Source: Enterobacter_D sp963521185 (GTDB lineage Bacteria; Pseudomonadota; Gammaproteobacteria; Enterobacterales; Enterobacteriaceae). Taken from it: a stretch of 64,000 nucleotides of DNA. The notes beneath the pieces are model-generated. The model was not told the origin of the DNA. It ran no database searches and saw only the letters and a list, made by a program, of their open reading frames with translations. The stretch is taken from positions 186,001-250,000 of the forward strand of contig CAUQTV010000004.1 of the NCBI GenBank assembly GCA_963521185.1. The letters run 5' to 3'. Of this stretch, positions 16,828 through 25,244 are shown one piece after another (position 1 is the stretch's first letter; the number at the start of each line of letters is the position of its first letter). A program made the position numbers and the translations under genes.

Positions 16828-17646
16828 TTATTTAAACCCTTTCGACTCTTTGATCAGCTCGTACGCTTTCTGGATTTCCTGCGCTTTTTGCTTCGCCATC
16901 TCCATCATTTCTGGCGGTAAGCCTTTCGCGACCAGTTTATCCGGATGGTGCTCGCTCATCAGCTTGCGATAAGCGCGTTTGATGGTCGTGGCATCGTCCG
17001 TCGGCTTAACGCCAAGCACGTTGCAGGCATCTTCGAGGGTGGGCCCGCGCTGAGCCTGTTGCCAGCCGCCGCCAGACTGCTGGTGCTGCTGATAACCGTC
17101 GCCAAACTGCGCCCCGCCCTGCATCATGCGCAGGAACTGATCGAACTGCATACGCGAAATACCCAGCTCTTCGGCAATGACATACAGCACTTCCCGCTCG
17201 TTGGGATGCAGCGAACCGTCGGCAAACGCCGCCTGGATTTGAATTTCCAGAAACATCCTAATCAGGTCAAAGCGACCAAAACAGACGCTGCGGAACTGAC
17301 GCATTTTTTCGCGCAGCGGGTAGTTGTCCGCTTTGCCGACACGAAACGCCTGCTGCGCGGAAGCGCGGGAGTCGCCGTGCAGATTCATACGGTCCATAAA
17401 CAGACTCGCGACCTGGATATCCGCCTGCGTGACATGACCTTTGGATTTCGTCAGATGCCCCATCACCTCAAAGGTGGTGGCAAAAAAGAGCGTCTGACGT
17501 TCACGCTGGTTGGCAAACCACGCCATTTTCCGGCTGCGCGCCTTATCAAACATATGGCCAATAAGAAGCCCGAGGAGCACGCCCCAGAAGCCGCCGCCCA
17601 TCATTAAGGCAATGGCAACGCCAATCACTTTTCCCCAATACTGCAT
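16828..17646 (-). CDS. djlA: Membrane-anchored DnaJ-like co-chaperone
   Basis: 272 residues. One N-terminal membrane segment rich in Gly (residues 5-28, MGGGFWGVLLGLLIGH), a central TerB-like helical region, a Gln-rich linker near 180-195, and a C-terminal J domain with the HPD motif (SEHHPDKL). Stimulates DnaK and in E. coli influences Rcs signalling. Divergent from lptD, as in E. coli; the downstream neighbour is hemW instead of rluA. Confidence 0.96.
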   Translation of the reverse strand: MQYWGKVIGVAIALMMGGGFWGVLLGLLIGHMFDKARSRKMAWFANQRERQTLFFATTFEVMGHLTKSKGHVTQADIQVASLFMDRMNLHGDSRASAQQAFRVGKADNYPLREKMRQFRSVCFGRFDLIRMFLEIQIQAAFADGSLHPNEREVLYVIAEELGISRMQFDQFLRMMQGGAQFGDGYQQHQQSGGGWQQAQRGPTLEDACNVLGVKPTDDATTIKRAYRKLMSEHHPDKLVAKGLPPEMMEMAKQKAQEIQKAYELIKESKGFK

Positions 17647-17843
17647 ATACTCCCCAAATCGTCATGCCGTCGGCTAAAATTTGCATTATCATACCCGTCA
17701 TTCTATGCCGTGCACAGGCACAGCCTTCTCTATTGGGCTGGAAAGCGGGCAGGATTAACACTAGCGCTGTGAAGGTGAGTAAGTTAGTCTCTGAGCGTTT
17801 GCAAGCCGAAAAGCCACTGATGACGGAACAACAAATACAACGT

Positions 17844-20192
17844 ATGAAAAAACGTATTCCCACCCTTTTGGCCACCTTGATCGGTTCTGCCCTGTACAGC
17901 CAGTATGGGCAGGCTGCCGATCTCGCCTCGCAGTGTATGCTGGGCGTACCGAGCTATAATCGCCCTCTGGTAACCGGCGATACCAATAACCTGCCCGTCA
18001 CCATTAACGCTGACCATGCCAAAGGGAACTACCCTGACGATGCGGTGTTTACCGGCAACGTCGATGTGCAGCAGGGTAACAGCCGATTACAGGCCGATGA
18101 AATGCAGCTCCACCAGCAGACGGCGGAAGGTCAAACCGACCCCGTGCGCACGGTGGATGCTCTGGGTAACGTACACTACGACGATAACCAGGTCATTCTG
18201 AAAGGTCCGAAAGCCTGGTCGAATCTCAACACCAAAGACACCAACGTGTGGGAAGGCGACTACCAGATGGTGGGCCGTCAGGGGCGTGGTACCGCTGACC
18301 TGATGAAACAGCGCGGACAAAACCGTTATACCATTCTCGATAATGGCTCGTTTACCTCGTGCCTGCCTGGGTCAAATACCTGGAGCGTGGTGGGCAGCGA
18401 AGTGATTCAGGACCGTGAAGAGCAGGTCGCTGAAATCTGGAACGCGCGCTTTAAGCTCGGCCCGGTGCCGGTGTTTTACAGCCCCTATTTGCAGTTGCCG
18501 ATTGGCGATAAGCGCCGCTCGGGCTTCCTGATACCCAATGCGCGATACACCACCACGAACTATTTTGAGTTCTACCTGCCCTATTACTGGAACATCGCGC
18601 CAAACTTCGACGCCACCATCACGCCGCACTATATCCACAAGCGCGGCAATATCCAGTGGGAGAACGAGTTCCGTTACCTGACCAAAGCCGGTGCGGGTCT
18701 TATCGAGTTTGACTATCTGCCATCCGATAAGGTGTACCAGGATGAGCATCCGACCGAGAGCGATCGCCACCGTTGGTTGTTCTACTGGCAACATGCGGGC
18801 GTGGTCGATCAGGTCTGGCGTTTTAACGCCGATTACACCAAAGTCAGTGACCCGACCTATTTCAACGACTTTGATTCCAAATACGGCTCCAGTACCGACG
18901 GTTACGCCACGCAGAAATTCAGCGTCGGCTATGGCGTGCAAAACTTTAACGCCACCGTCTCGACCAAAGAGTTCCAGGTCTTTGATACCCAGACACGCAG
19001 CTCCTATTCCGCCGAGCCGCAGCTGGACGTCAACTACTATCAAAACGACGTGGGTCCATTTGATACACGCGTTTACGCTCAGGCGGTGCACTTCGTCAAC
19101 ACCAATGACACCATGCCGGAAGCCACGCGTGTGCACCTTGAGCCAACCATCAACCTGCCGCTGTCTAATGCGTGGGGAAGCCTGAACACTGAAGCGAAAG
19201 TGATGGCAACCCATTATCAGCAAAGCAATTTTGATGACTACAATGCGCGTTACGGCACCGAATACGAAAGTACCGTAAACCGCGTTCTGCCGCAGTTCAA
19301 AGTGGACGGCAGGCTGGTCTTTGAGCGCGACATGAACTGGGCCGAAGGCTATACCCAAACGCTGGAACCCCGTGCGCAATACCTCTATGTGCCGTATCGC
19401 GACCAGAGCCATATTCAAAACTATGACTCTTCGCTGCTGCAATCTGATTACAGCGGCCTGTTCCGCGACCGCACCTACGGTGGTCTTGACCGCATCGCGT
19501 CGGCAAACCAGGTCACGACCGGCGTCACATCGCGCATTTATGATGAGGAAGCGGTTGAACGTTTTAACGTTTCTGTTGGTCAAATCTACTATTTCACCGA
19601 GTCCCGTACCGGTGATGACAACATTAACTGGGAGAAAGACGACAAAACCGGTTCGCTGGTCTGGGCGGGTGACACCTACTGGCGCATCTCCGATCGTTGG
19701 GGCCTGCGTGGCGGTGTCCAGTACGATACCCGACTCGACAACGTCGCTAACAGCACCGCGTCGATCGATTACCGCCGGGATGAAGACCGTCAGTTGCAGT
19801 TAAGCTACCGTTACGCCAGCCCGGAATACATTCAGGCAACGTTGCCAAGCTTTGCAACCTCTGAACAGTACAACAAAGGTATCTCTCAGGTGGGCGGCGT
19901 CGCAAGCTGGCCGATCGTGGACCGCTGGTCCGTCGTCGGCGCATACTATTTCGATACCAACACCAGCAAACCGGCCGATCAGATGGTCGGCGTGCAGTAC
20001 AACTCCTGCTGTTACGCGATCCGTTTAGGGTATGAACGTAAACTCAACGGCTGGGACAACGATAGAAACCACAGCGTTTACGACAAAGTTATCGGCTTTA
20101 ACATCGAACTACGTGGTCTGAGCTCAAACTACGGTCTGGGCACGCAGAAAATGCTACGTTCGAACATACTGCCGTACCGTAGTACTCTGTGA
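17844..20192 (+). CDS. lptD: LPS-assembly outer membrane protein
   Basis: Outer-membrane beta-barrel that, with LptE, inserts LPS into the outer leaflet. 782 residues from the ATG at 17844 (MKKRIPTLLAT), which starts a signal peptide ending QYGQA; the longer frame to 17664 would bury it. The periplasmic OstA-like domain covers about 45-220 and the barrel the rest, ending RSNILPYRSTL. The Cys pairs that form the disulfides are present (QCMLGV, SCLPGS, NSCCYAIR). Followed by surA, whose product helps fold it. Confidence 0.97.
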   Translation: MKKRIPTLLATLIGSALYSQYGQAADLASQCMLGVPSYNRPLVTGDTNNLPVTINADHAKGNYPDDAVFTGNVDVQQGNSRLQADEMQLHQQTAEGQTDPVRTVDALGNVHYDDNQVILKGPKAWSNLNTKDTNVWEGDYQMVGRQGRGTADLMKQRGQNRYTILDNGSFTSCLPGSNTWSVVGSEVIQDREEQVAEIWNARFKLGPVPVFYSPYLQLPIGDKRRSGFLIPNARYTTTNYFEFYLPYYWNIAPNFDATITPHYIHKRGNIQWENEFRYLTKAGAGLIEFDYLPSDKVYQDEHPTESDRHRWLFYWQHAGVVDQVWRFNADYTKVSDPTYFNDFDSKYGSSTDGYATQKFSVGYGVQNFNATVSTKEFQVFDTQTRSSYSAEPQLDVNYYQNDVGPFDTRVYAQAVHFVNTNDTMPEATRVHLEPTINLPLSNAWGSLNTEAKVMATHYQQSNFDDYNARYGTEYESTVNRVLPQFKVDGRLVFERDMNWAEGYTQTLEPRAQYLYVPYRDQSHIQNYDSSLLQSDYSGLFRDRTYGGLDRIASANQVTTGVTSRIYDEEAVERFNVSVGQIYYFTESRTGDDNINWEKDDKTGSLVWAGDTYWRISDRWGLRGGVQYDTRLDNVANSTASIDYRRDEDRQLQLSYRYASPEYIQATLPSFATSEQYNKGISQVGGVASWPIVDRWSVVGAYYFDTNTSKPADQMVGVQYNSCCYAIRLGYERKLNGWDNDRNHSVYDKVIGFNIELRGLSSNYGLGTQKMLRSNILPYRSTL

Positions 20193-20245
20193 TGTACTTG
20201 ATTTGCAACGTAATCCGCATTGCGGTTAATTGAAATGGAAAAAGT

Positions 20246-21532
20246 ATGAAGAACTGGAAAACGCTGCTTCTCGGTATCGCAATGGTTGCGAATACCAGTT
20301 TCGCCGCGCCGCAGGTTGTCGATAAAGTCGCCGCCGTCGTCAATAATGGCGTGGTCTTAGAAAGTGACGTTGATGGTTTGATGCAGTCCGTGAAAGCAAA
20401 CGCAGGTCAGGCAGGCCAACAGCTGCCGGATGACGCGACGTTGCGCCATCAGATTTTAGAACGTCTGATTATGGATCAAATCATTTTACAGATGGGCACC
20501 AAAATGGGTGTCAAAGTCACTGACGAGCAGCTCGATCAGGCGATCGCCAACATTGCCAAACAGAACAACATGACGATGGATCAGATGCGCAGCCGTCTGG
20601 CCTACGACGGTGTGAATTACAACACCTACCGTAGCCAGATCCACAAAGAGATGTTGATCTCTGAAGTGCGCAACAGTGAAGTGCGTCGCCGTATCACCAT
20701 CCTGCCGCAGGAAGTGGACGCTCTGGCACAGCAGGTCGGTAATCAGAACGATGCCAGCACCGAGCTGAACCTGAGCCACATCCTGATCCCGCTGCCGGAA
20801 AACCCGACCTCCGATCAGGTGAACGAGGCCGAAAGCCAGGCAACGTCGATCATTGATCAAGCGCGCAATGGCGGTGACTTTGGCAAACTGGCCATCACCT
20901 ACTCCGCTGACCAACAGGCGCTGAAAGGCGGCCAGATGGGCTGGGGTCGAATTCAGGAGCTGCCGTCTATTTTCGCGCAGGCACTGAGCACCGCGAAAAA
21001 AGGCGATGTTATTGGGCCGATTCGTTCAGGCGTGGGCTTCCATATCCTGAAAGTGAACGATCTGCGCGGTCAGAGTAAAAACATTTCTGTGACCGAAGTT
21101 CACGCTCGCCACATCTTGCTGAAGCCGTCGCCGATCATGACCGACGACCAGGCTCGCGTGAAGCTGGAACAGATCGCAGCCGATATCAAAAGTGGTAAAA
21201 CCACCTTTGCTAACGCGGCGAAAGAGTTCTCTCAGGATCCTGGCTCGGCTAACCAGGGCGGCGATCTCGGCTGGGCGGCAGCGGATATCTACGATCCGGC
21301 CTTCCGCGATGCGCTGAGCAAACTAAGCAAAGGCCAGACCAGCGCCCCGGTGCACTCCTCCTTCGGCTGGCACTTGATTGAGCTGCTTGATTCCCGCAAC
21401 GTTGACAAAACCGACGCGGCGCAAAAAGATCGTGCTTACCGCATGCTGATGAACCGCAAATTCTCTGAAGAAGCGGCGACCTGGATGCAGGAACAGCGCG
21501 CCAGCGCATACGTGAAAGTGCTGAGCAACTAA
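20246..21532 (+). CDS. surA: Periplasmic peptidyl-prolyl isomerase and chaperone
   Basis: 428 residues with a signal peptide (MKNWKTLLLG to SFA). An N-terminal chaperone module is followed by two parvulin domains (about 170-270 and 280-380, each with the HILI or HILL plus GGDLGW or GGQMGW pattern) and a C-terminal helix. It escorts outer membrane proteins, including LptD. Start of the classic superoperon surA-pdxA-rsmA-apaG-apaH; its stop overlaps the pdxA start (TAATG). Confidence 0.97.
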   Translation: MKNWKTLLLGIAMVANTSFAAPQVVDKVAAVVNNGVVLESDVDGLMQSVKANAGQAGQQLPDDATLRHQILERLIMDQIILQMGTKMGVKVTDEQLDQAIANIAKQNNMTMDQMRSRLAYDGVNYNTYRSQIHKEMLISEVRNSEVRRRITILPQEVDALAQQVGNQNDASTELNLSHILIPLPENPTSDQVNEAESQATSIIDQARNGGDFGKLAITYSADQQALKGGQMGWGRIQELPSIFAQALSTAKKGDVIGPIRSGVGFHILKVNDLRGQSKNISVTEVHARHILLKPSPIMTDDQARVKLEQIAADIKSGKTTFANAAKEFSQDPGSANQGGDLGWAAADIYDPAFRDALSKLSKGQTSAPVHSSFGWHLIELLDSRNVDKTDAAQKDRAYRMLMNRKFSEEAATWMQEQRASAYVKVLSN

Positions 21533-22518
21533 TGCAGGTTTCGCGCGTCGTTATCACTCCCGGCGAACCCGCCGGGATTGGCCCGGATCTCGTCGTCCAG
21601 CTCGCCCAGCGCGACTGGCCGATGGAGCTGGTGGTCTGCGCCGATGCAGCACTGTTAACAGACCGGGCCAACGCGCTCGGTCTTCCGCTTTCAATACGCC
21701 CTTACCAGCCGGATGTGCCCCCACAGCCGCAGCGCGCGCGCACCCTGACCGTGCTGCCCGTCGCGCTACGGGCAAGCGTAGTGGCGGGTCAGTTAAACGT
21801 CAGTAACGGTGCCTACGTCGTGGAAACGCTCGCCCGCGCCTGCGACGGTTGCCTGAACGGCGAGTTTGCCGCGCTGGTGACCGGCCCGGTACACAAAGGC
21901 GTGATTAACGACGCTGGCGTGCCGTTTACCGGTCATACGGAATTTTTTGAAGAGCGCTCGCAGGCCAGTAAAGTGGTGATGATGCTGGCAACGGAAGAGC
22001 TACGCGTCGCGCTGGCGACCACGCATCTGCCGTTAAAAGAGGTCGCCGGGGCGATTACGCCCGCGCTGCTGCGTGAAATCATCACGATTTTGTACGGCGA
22101 TCTGCAAAACAAGTTTGGCATCGCCAAACCGCACGTGCTGGTGTGCGGCCTGAACCCTCATGCGGGCGAAGGCGGGCATATGGGCACGGAAGAGATTGAG
22201 ACCATCATTCCGGTGCTTGAGGAGATGCGCGCGCAGGGCATGCAGTTGAGCGGCCCGCTGCCCGCCGATACGCTTTTTCAGCCGAAATATCTCGACCATG
22301 CCGATGCGGTGTTAGCGATGTACCACGATCAGGGCCTGCCCGTGCTAAAATACCAGGGCTTTGGTCGCGGTGTGAACATTACGCTCGGCTTACCCTTTAT
22401 TCGCACATCCGTAGACCACGGGACCGCCCTTGAACTGGCGGGCCTCGGGAAAGCCGATGTCGGCAGTTTTATTACGGCGCTTAATCTCGCCATCAAAATG
22501 ATTGTTAATACTCAATGA
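21532..22518 (+). CDS. pdxA: 4-hydroxythreonine-4-phosphate dehydrogenase
   Basis: NAD-dependent oxidation of 4-phosphohydroxy-threonine in PLP synthesis. 328 residues; ITPGEPAGIGPDL at the N terminus, GHTEFFEE near 140, CGLNPHAGEGG near 207 and YHDQGLPVLKY near 265, which carry the metal and substrate ligands. The start ATG sits on the surA stop codon, so translation is probably coupled; it overlaps rsmA by four bases. Confidence 0.97.
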   Translation: MQVSRVVITPGEPAGIGPDLVVQLAQRDWPMELVVCADAALLTDRANALGLPLSIRPYQPDVPPQPQRARTLTVLPVALRASVVAGQLNVSNGAYVVETLARACDGCLNGEFAALVTGPVHKGVINDAGVPFTGHTEFFEERSQASKVVMMLATEELRVALATTHLPLKEVAGAITPALLREIITILYGDLQNKFGIAKPHVLVCGLNPHAGEGGHMGTEEIETIIPVLEEMRAQGMQLSGPLPADTLFQPKYLDHADAVLAMYHDQGLPVLKYQGFGRGVNITLGLPFIRTSVDHGTALELAGLGKADVGSFITALNLAIKMIVNTQ

Positions 22519-23336
22519 ATACTCGAGTCCATCAGGGCCACTTAGCTCGTAAACGCTTCGGGCAAAACTTTCTCAACGATCAGTTTGTGATCGACAGCAT
22601 CGTCGCGGCGATCAACCCACAAAAAGGCCAGGCGATGGTCGAAATCGGTCCAGGCCTGGGTGCGCTGACCGAGCCGGTTGGCGATCGCATGGACAAAATG
22701 ACCGTTATCGAGCTGGACCGCGATCTGGCGGCCCGCCTGCAAACGCACCCGTTCCTGGCACCGAAACTGACAATTTATCAGCAAGATGCCATGACGATGA
22801 ACTTTTCCGAGCTGTCTGAGACGCTGGGACAACCGCTGCGCGTGTTTGGCAACCTGCCGTACAACATCTCAACGCCGTTGATGTTCCATCTGTTCAGCTA
22901 CACCGGTGCCATTGCCGATATGCACTTCATGCTGCAAAAAGAGGTGGTTAACCGCCTGGTTGCAGGACCTAACAGGAAGGCGTATGGTCGATTAAGCGTG
23001 ATGGCGCAATACTATTGTCAGGTCATTCCGGTGCTTGAAGTGCCGCCGACGGCCTTTACGCCTGCGCCAAAAGTAGATTCCGCCGTGGTGCGCCTGGTGC
23101 CTTACACCACGCTGCCGCATCCGGTAAAAGACGTTCGCGTGCTGAGCCGAATCACCACAGAAGCGTTTAACCAGCGCCGCAAAACGATTCGTAACAGCCT
23201 CGGTAATCTGTTCACGGTAGATGTGTTAACCCAGTTAGGTATCGATCCGGCGGCCCGCGCAGAGAACATTTCTGTTGCGCAATACTGCCAGTTAGCGAAC
23301 TACCTCATTGATAATGCGCCGCCGAAGGAGAGTTAA
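22515..23336 (+). CDS. rsmA: 16S rRNA dimethyladenosine methyltransferase (KsgA)
   Basis: Dimethylates A1518 and A1519 of 16S rRNA late in 30S assembly. 273 residues; KRFGQNFL near the start, SAM motif VEIGPGLGALT near residue 42, and the FGNLPYNIS active-site motif near 112. Overlaps the pdxA end and is followed by apaG after 3 bp. Confidence 0.98.
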   Translation: MNTRVHQGHLARKRFGQNFLNDQFVIDSIVAAINPQKGQAMVEIGPGLGALTEPVGDRMDKMTVIELDRDLAARLQTHPFLAPKLTIYQQDAMTMNFSELSETLGQPLRVFGNLPYNISTPLMFHLFSYTGAIADMHFMLQKEVVNRLVAGPNRKAYGRLSVMAQYYCQVIPVLEVPPTAFTPAPKVDSAVVRLVPYTTLPHPVKDVRVLSRITTEAFNQRRKTIRNSLGNLFTVDVLTQLGIDPAARAENISVAQYCQLANYLIDNAPPKES

Positions 23337-23339
23337 GCC

Positions 23340-23717
23340 ATGATCAATTCGCCCCGCGTATCCGTTCAGGTACAAAGCGTCTATATTGAGTCCCAGTCCT
23401 CACCCGACGAAGAACGTTATGTATTTGCTTACACCGTGTCGATACGCAATCTGGGGCGGACCCCCGTGCAGCTGCTGGGGCGTTACTGGCTTATCACCAA
23501 CGGGAATGGCCGTGAAACCGAAGTTCAGGGCGAGGGCGTCATTGGCGTCCAGCCGCACATCGAACCGGGTGGCGAATACCAGTACACCAGCGGCGCAGTG
23601 CTTGAAACGCCGCTGGGTACGATGCAGGGCCATTATGAAATGATCGATGCACAGGGAAATGCCTTCCGCATTGCCATTCCGGTTTTCCGACTTGCCATTC
23701 CAACGCTGATCCATTAA
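23340..23717 (+). CDS. apaG: ApaG protein (DUF525)
   Basis: 125 residues forming a single immunoglobulin-like ApaG domain with the conserved YTYxxxxxN-type core (YVFAYTVSIRNLG), RYWLITNGNG and GVVGVQPHIEPG-like segments. Proposed to bind nucleotides or act as a protein-interaction module; function unsettled. The position before apaH, 3 bp away, is conserved. Confidence 0.96.
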   Translation: MINSPRVSVQVQSVYIESQSSPDEERYVFAYTVSIRNLGRTPVQLLGRYWLITNGNGRETEVQGEGVIGVQPHIEPGGEYQYTSGAVLETPLGTMQGHYEMIDAQGNAFRIAIPVFRLAIPTLIH

Positions 23718-23720
23718 TCC

Positions 23721-24569
23721 ATGTCTACATATCTTATTGGCGACGTTCACGGTTGCTTTGATGAACTGATCGCACTTTTAAAACAGGTTCAGTTCGATCC
23801 TGAGACAGACACGCTCTGGCTAACGGGCGATCTGGTCGCGCGTGGTCCGGCCTCCCTTGAGGTATTGCGTTATGTGAAATCTCTTGGCGACAGCGTGCGC
23901 ATGGTGCTGGGCAACCACGACCTGCATCTGCTGGCGGTTTACGCCGGGATCAGTCGTAATAAACCTAAGGATCGCATTACCCCGCTGCTGGAAGCGCCGG
24001 ACGCCGACGAGCTGATCAACTGGCTGCGTCGCCAGCCGCTGATACAGGTGGACGAAGAGAAGAAGCTGGTGATGGCCCATGCCGGCATTACGCCGCAGTG
24101 GGATCTGGAGACGGCAATCGCCTGTGCCAGAGATGCCGAAGCCGTGCTGGCAAGCGACACCTATCCGCTGTTTCTGGACGCCATGTATGGCGACTACCCC
24201 AACAACTGGAGCCCGGAGCTAAGCGGCCTCGCCCGTCTGCGATTTGTCACCAACGCCTTTACCCGCATGCGTTTTTGCTTCCCGAACGGGCAGCTGGATA
24301 TGTACTGTAAAGACGTGCCGGAAACCGCACCTGCGCCGCTTAAACCGTGGTTTACCATTCCCGGTCCGGTCACCAACCGCTACAGCGTGGCGTTTGGGCA
24401 CTGGGCATCGCTTGAAGGCAAAGGCACACCGGACGGTATATATGCGCTGGATACGGGCTGCTGCTGGGGTGGCGTACTGACATGTCTGCGTTGGGAAGAT
24501 AAAGCCTGGTTTGCCCAGCCGTCGAACCGCCAGTTAGATTTGGGCGAAGATGAGGCGTTTGCCTCCTGA
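23721..24569 (+). CDS. apaH: Diadenosine tetraphosphatase
   Basis: Splits Ap4A symmetrically to two ADP and in E. coli also removes NpnN caps from RNA. 282 residues; metallophosphatase motifs GDVHGCFDEL (residue 8), GDLVARGP (36) and GNHDLHLL (62). Last gene of the surA superoperon; a REP pair follows. Confidence 0.97.
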   Translation: MSTYLIGDVHGCFDELIALLKQVQFDPETDTLWLTGDLVARGPASLEVLRYVKSLGDSVRMVLGNHDLHLLAVYAGISRNKPKDRITPLLEAPDADELINWLRRQPLIQVDEEKKLVMAHAGITPQWDLETAIACARDAEAVLASDTYPLFLDAMYGDYPNNWSPELSGLARLRFVTNAFTRMRFCFPNGQLDMYCKDVPETAPAPLKPWFTIPGPVTNRYSVAFGHWASLEGKGTPDGIYALDTGCCWGGVLTCLRWEDKAWFAQPSNRQLDLGEDEAFAS

Positions 24570-24576
24570 GGGTATT

Positions 24577-24666
24577 GCCGGATGGCGGCTGCGCCTTATC
24601 CGGCCTACATTCTGACCTTCTGACCTTCTGACCTTGTAGCCCCGGTAAGCGAAGCGCCACCGGGGA
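24577..24666. repeat. REP pair with an 8-bp tandem repeat between the units
   Basis: Inverted REP-type units at 24577-24608 and 24636-24666 flank three consecutive copies of TGACCTTC (24613-24636, the last ending in G). They separate the convergent apaH and folA genes. Confidence 0.75.
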
Positions 24667-24673
24667 ATCAGAC

Positions 24674-25153
24674 TTAACGCCGTTCTAACACTTCGAAGCA
24701 ATAGCTGTGTGAGTTCTGCGCATCGGCGTCGTGGAATTCGCTGAACACCGACTCCCAGTCGTCCGGCTCGTAGTCCGGGAAATGGGTATCCCCTTCCACT
24801 TCCGCGTCAATGTGCGTCAGATACAAGCGCTGTGCCTTCGGCAGGAACTGCTCGTAGACGCGACCGCCGCCGATCACCATGATCTCTTCAGCATCGCCGC
24901 ACGCGGCAATCGCGTCTTCAACAGACGAGACCCATTCAACGCGATCGTCGGTGCCAGGCTTGCTGCTAATGACGATATTTTTACGCCCCGGCAGCGGTCG
25001 ACCGATTGACTCCCAGGTCAGTCGGCCCATCACCACAGGTTTGTTCAAGGTAGTACGTTTAAACCAGGCGAGATCGGCAGGCAAGTTCCACGGCATGGCG
25101 TTTTCCATGCCGATAACGCGATCCACCGCTAACGCCGCAATCAGACTGATCAT
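24674..25153 (-). CDS. folA: Dihydrofolate reductase
   Basis: NADPH-dependent reduction of dihydrofolate, the trimethoprim target. 159 residues from the ATG at 25153 (MISLIAALAVDRVIGMENAMPW). The active-site Asp27, Met20 loop and Trp30 are as in E. coli. Position 45, which is His in E. coli DHFR and contacts NADPH, is Leu here (MGRLTWESIG). The positions best known for trimethoprim resistance (Pro21, Leu28, Trp30, Ile94) look wild type. The open frame to 25186 extends past the real start. Confidence 0.98.
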   Translation of the reverse strand: MISLIAALAVDRVIGMENAMPWNLPADLAWFKRTTLNKPVVMGRLTWESIGRPLPGRKNIVISSKPGTDDRVEWVSSVEDAIAACGDAEEIMVIGGGRVYEQFLPKAQRLYLTHIDAEVEGDTHFPDYEPDDWESVFSEFHDADAQNSHSYCFEVLERR

Positions 25154-25184
25154 GAGATATTTCCCGGTGCAAAAAATTGTCGCC

Positions 25185-25213
25185 ACTATACGTAAAGCGC
25201 TATCTCACGTCGA
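25185..25213 (-). promoter_or_regulatory. folA promoter
   Basis: On the minus strand, -10 TATAGT (25185-25190) and a weak -35 TCGACG (25208-25213) with a 17-bp spacer. TATAGTGG followed by CGACAATTTTTT resembles the E. coli folA promoter region. Confidence 0.6.
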
Positions 25214-25244
25214 CTGGCGGCAGGGTAAAGAATGATAAAATTTT

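Noticed and set aside
24674..25153. Leu at DHFR position 45 as a trimethoprim-resistance change
   Set aside because: The positions usually altered in resistant enzymes look wild type, and natural variation at position 45 among relatives is a simpler explanation.
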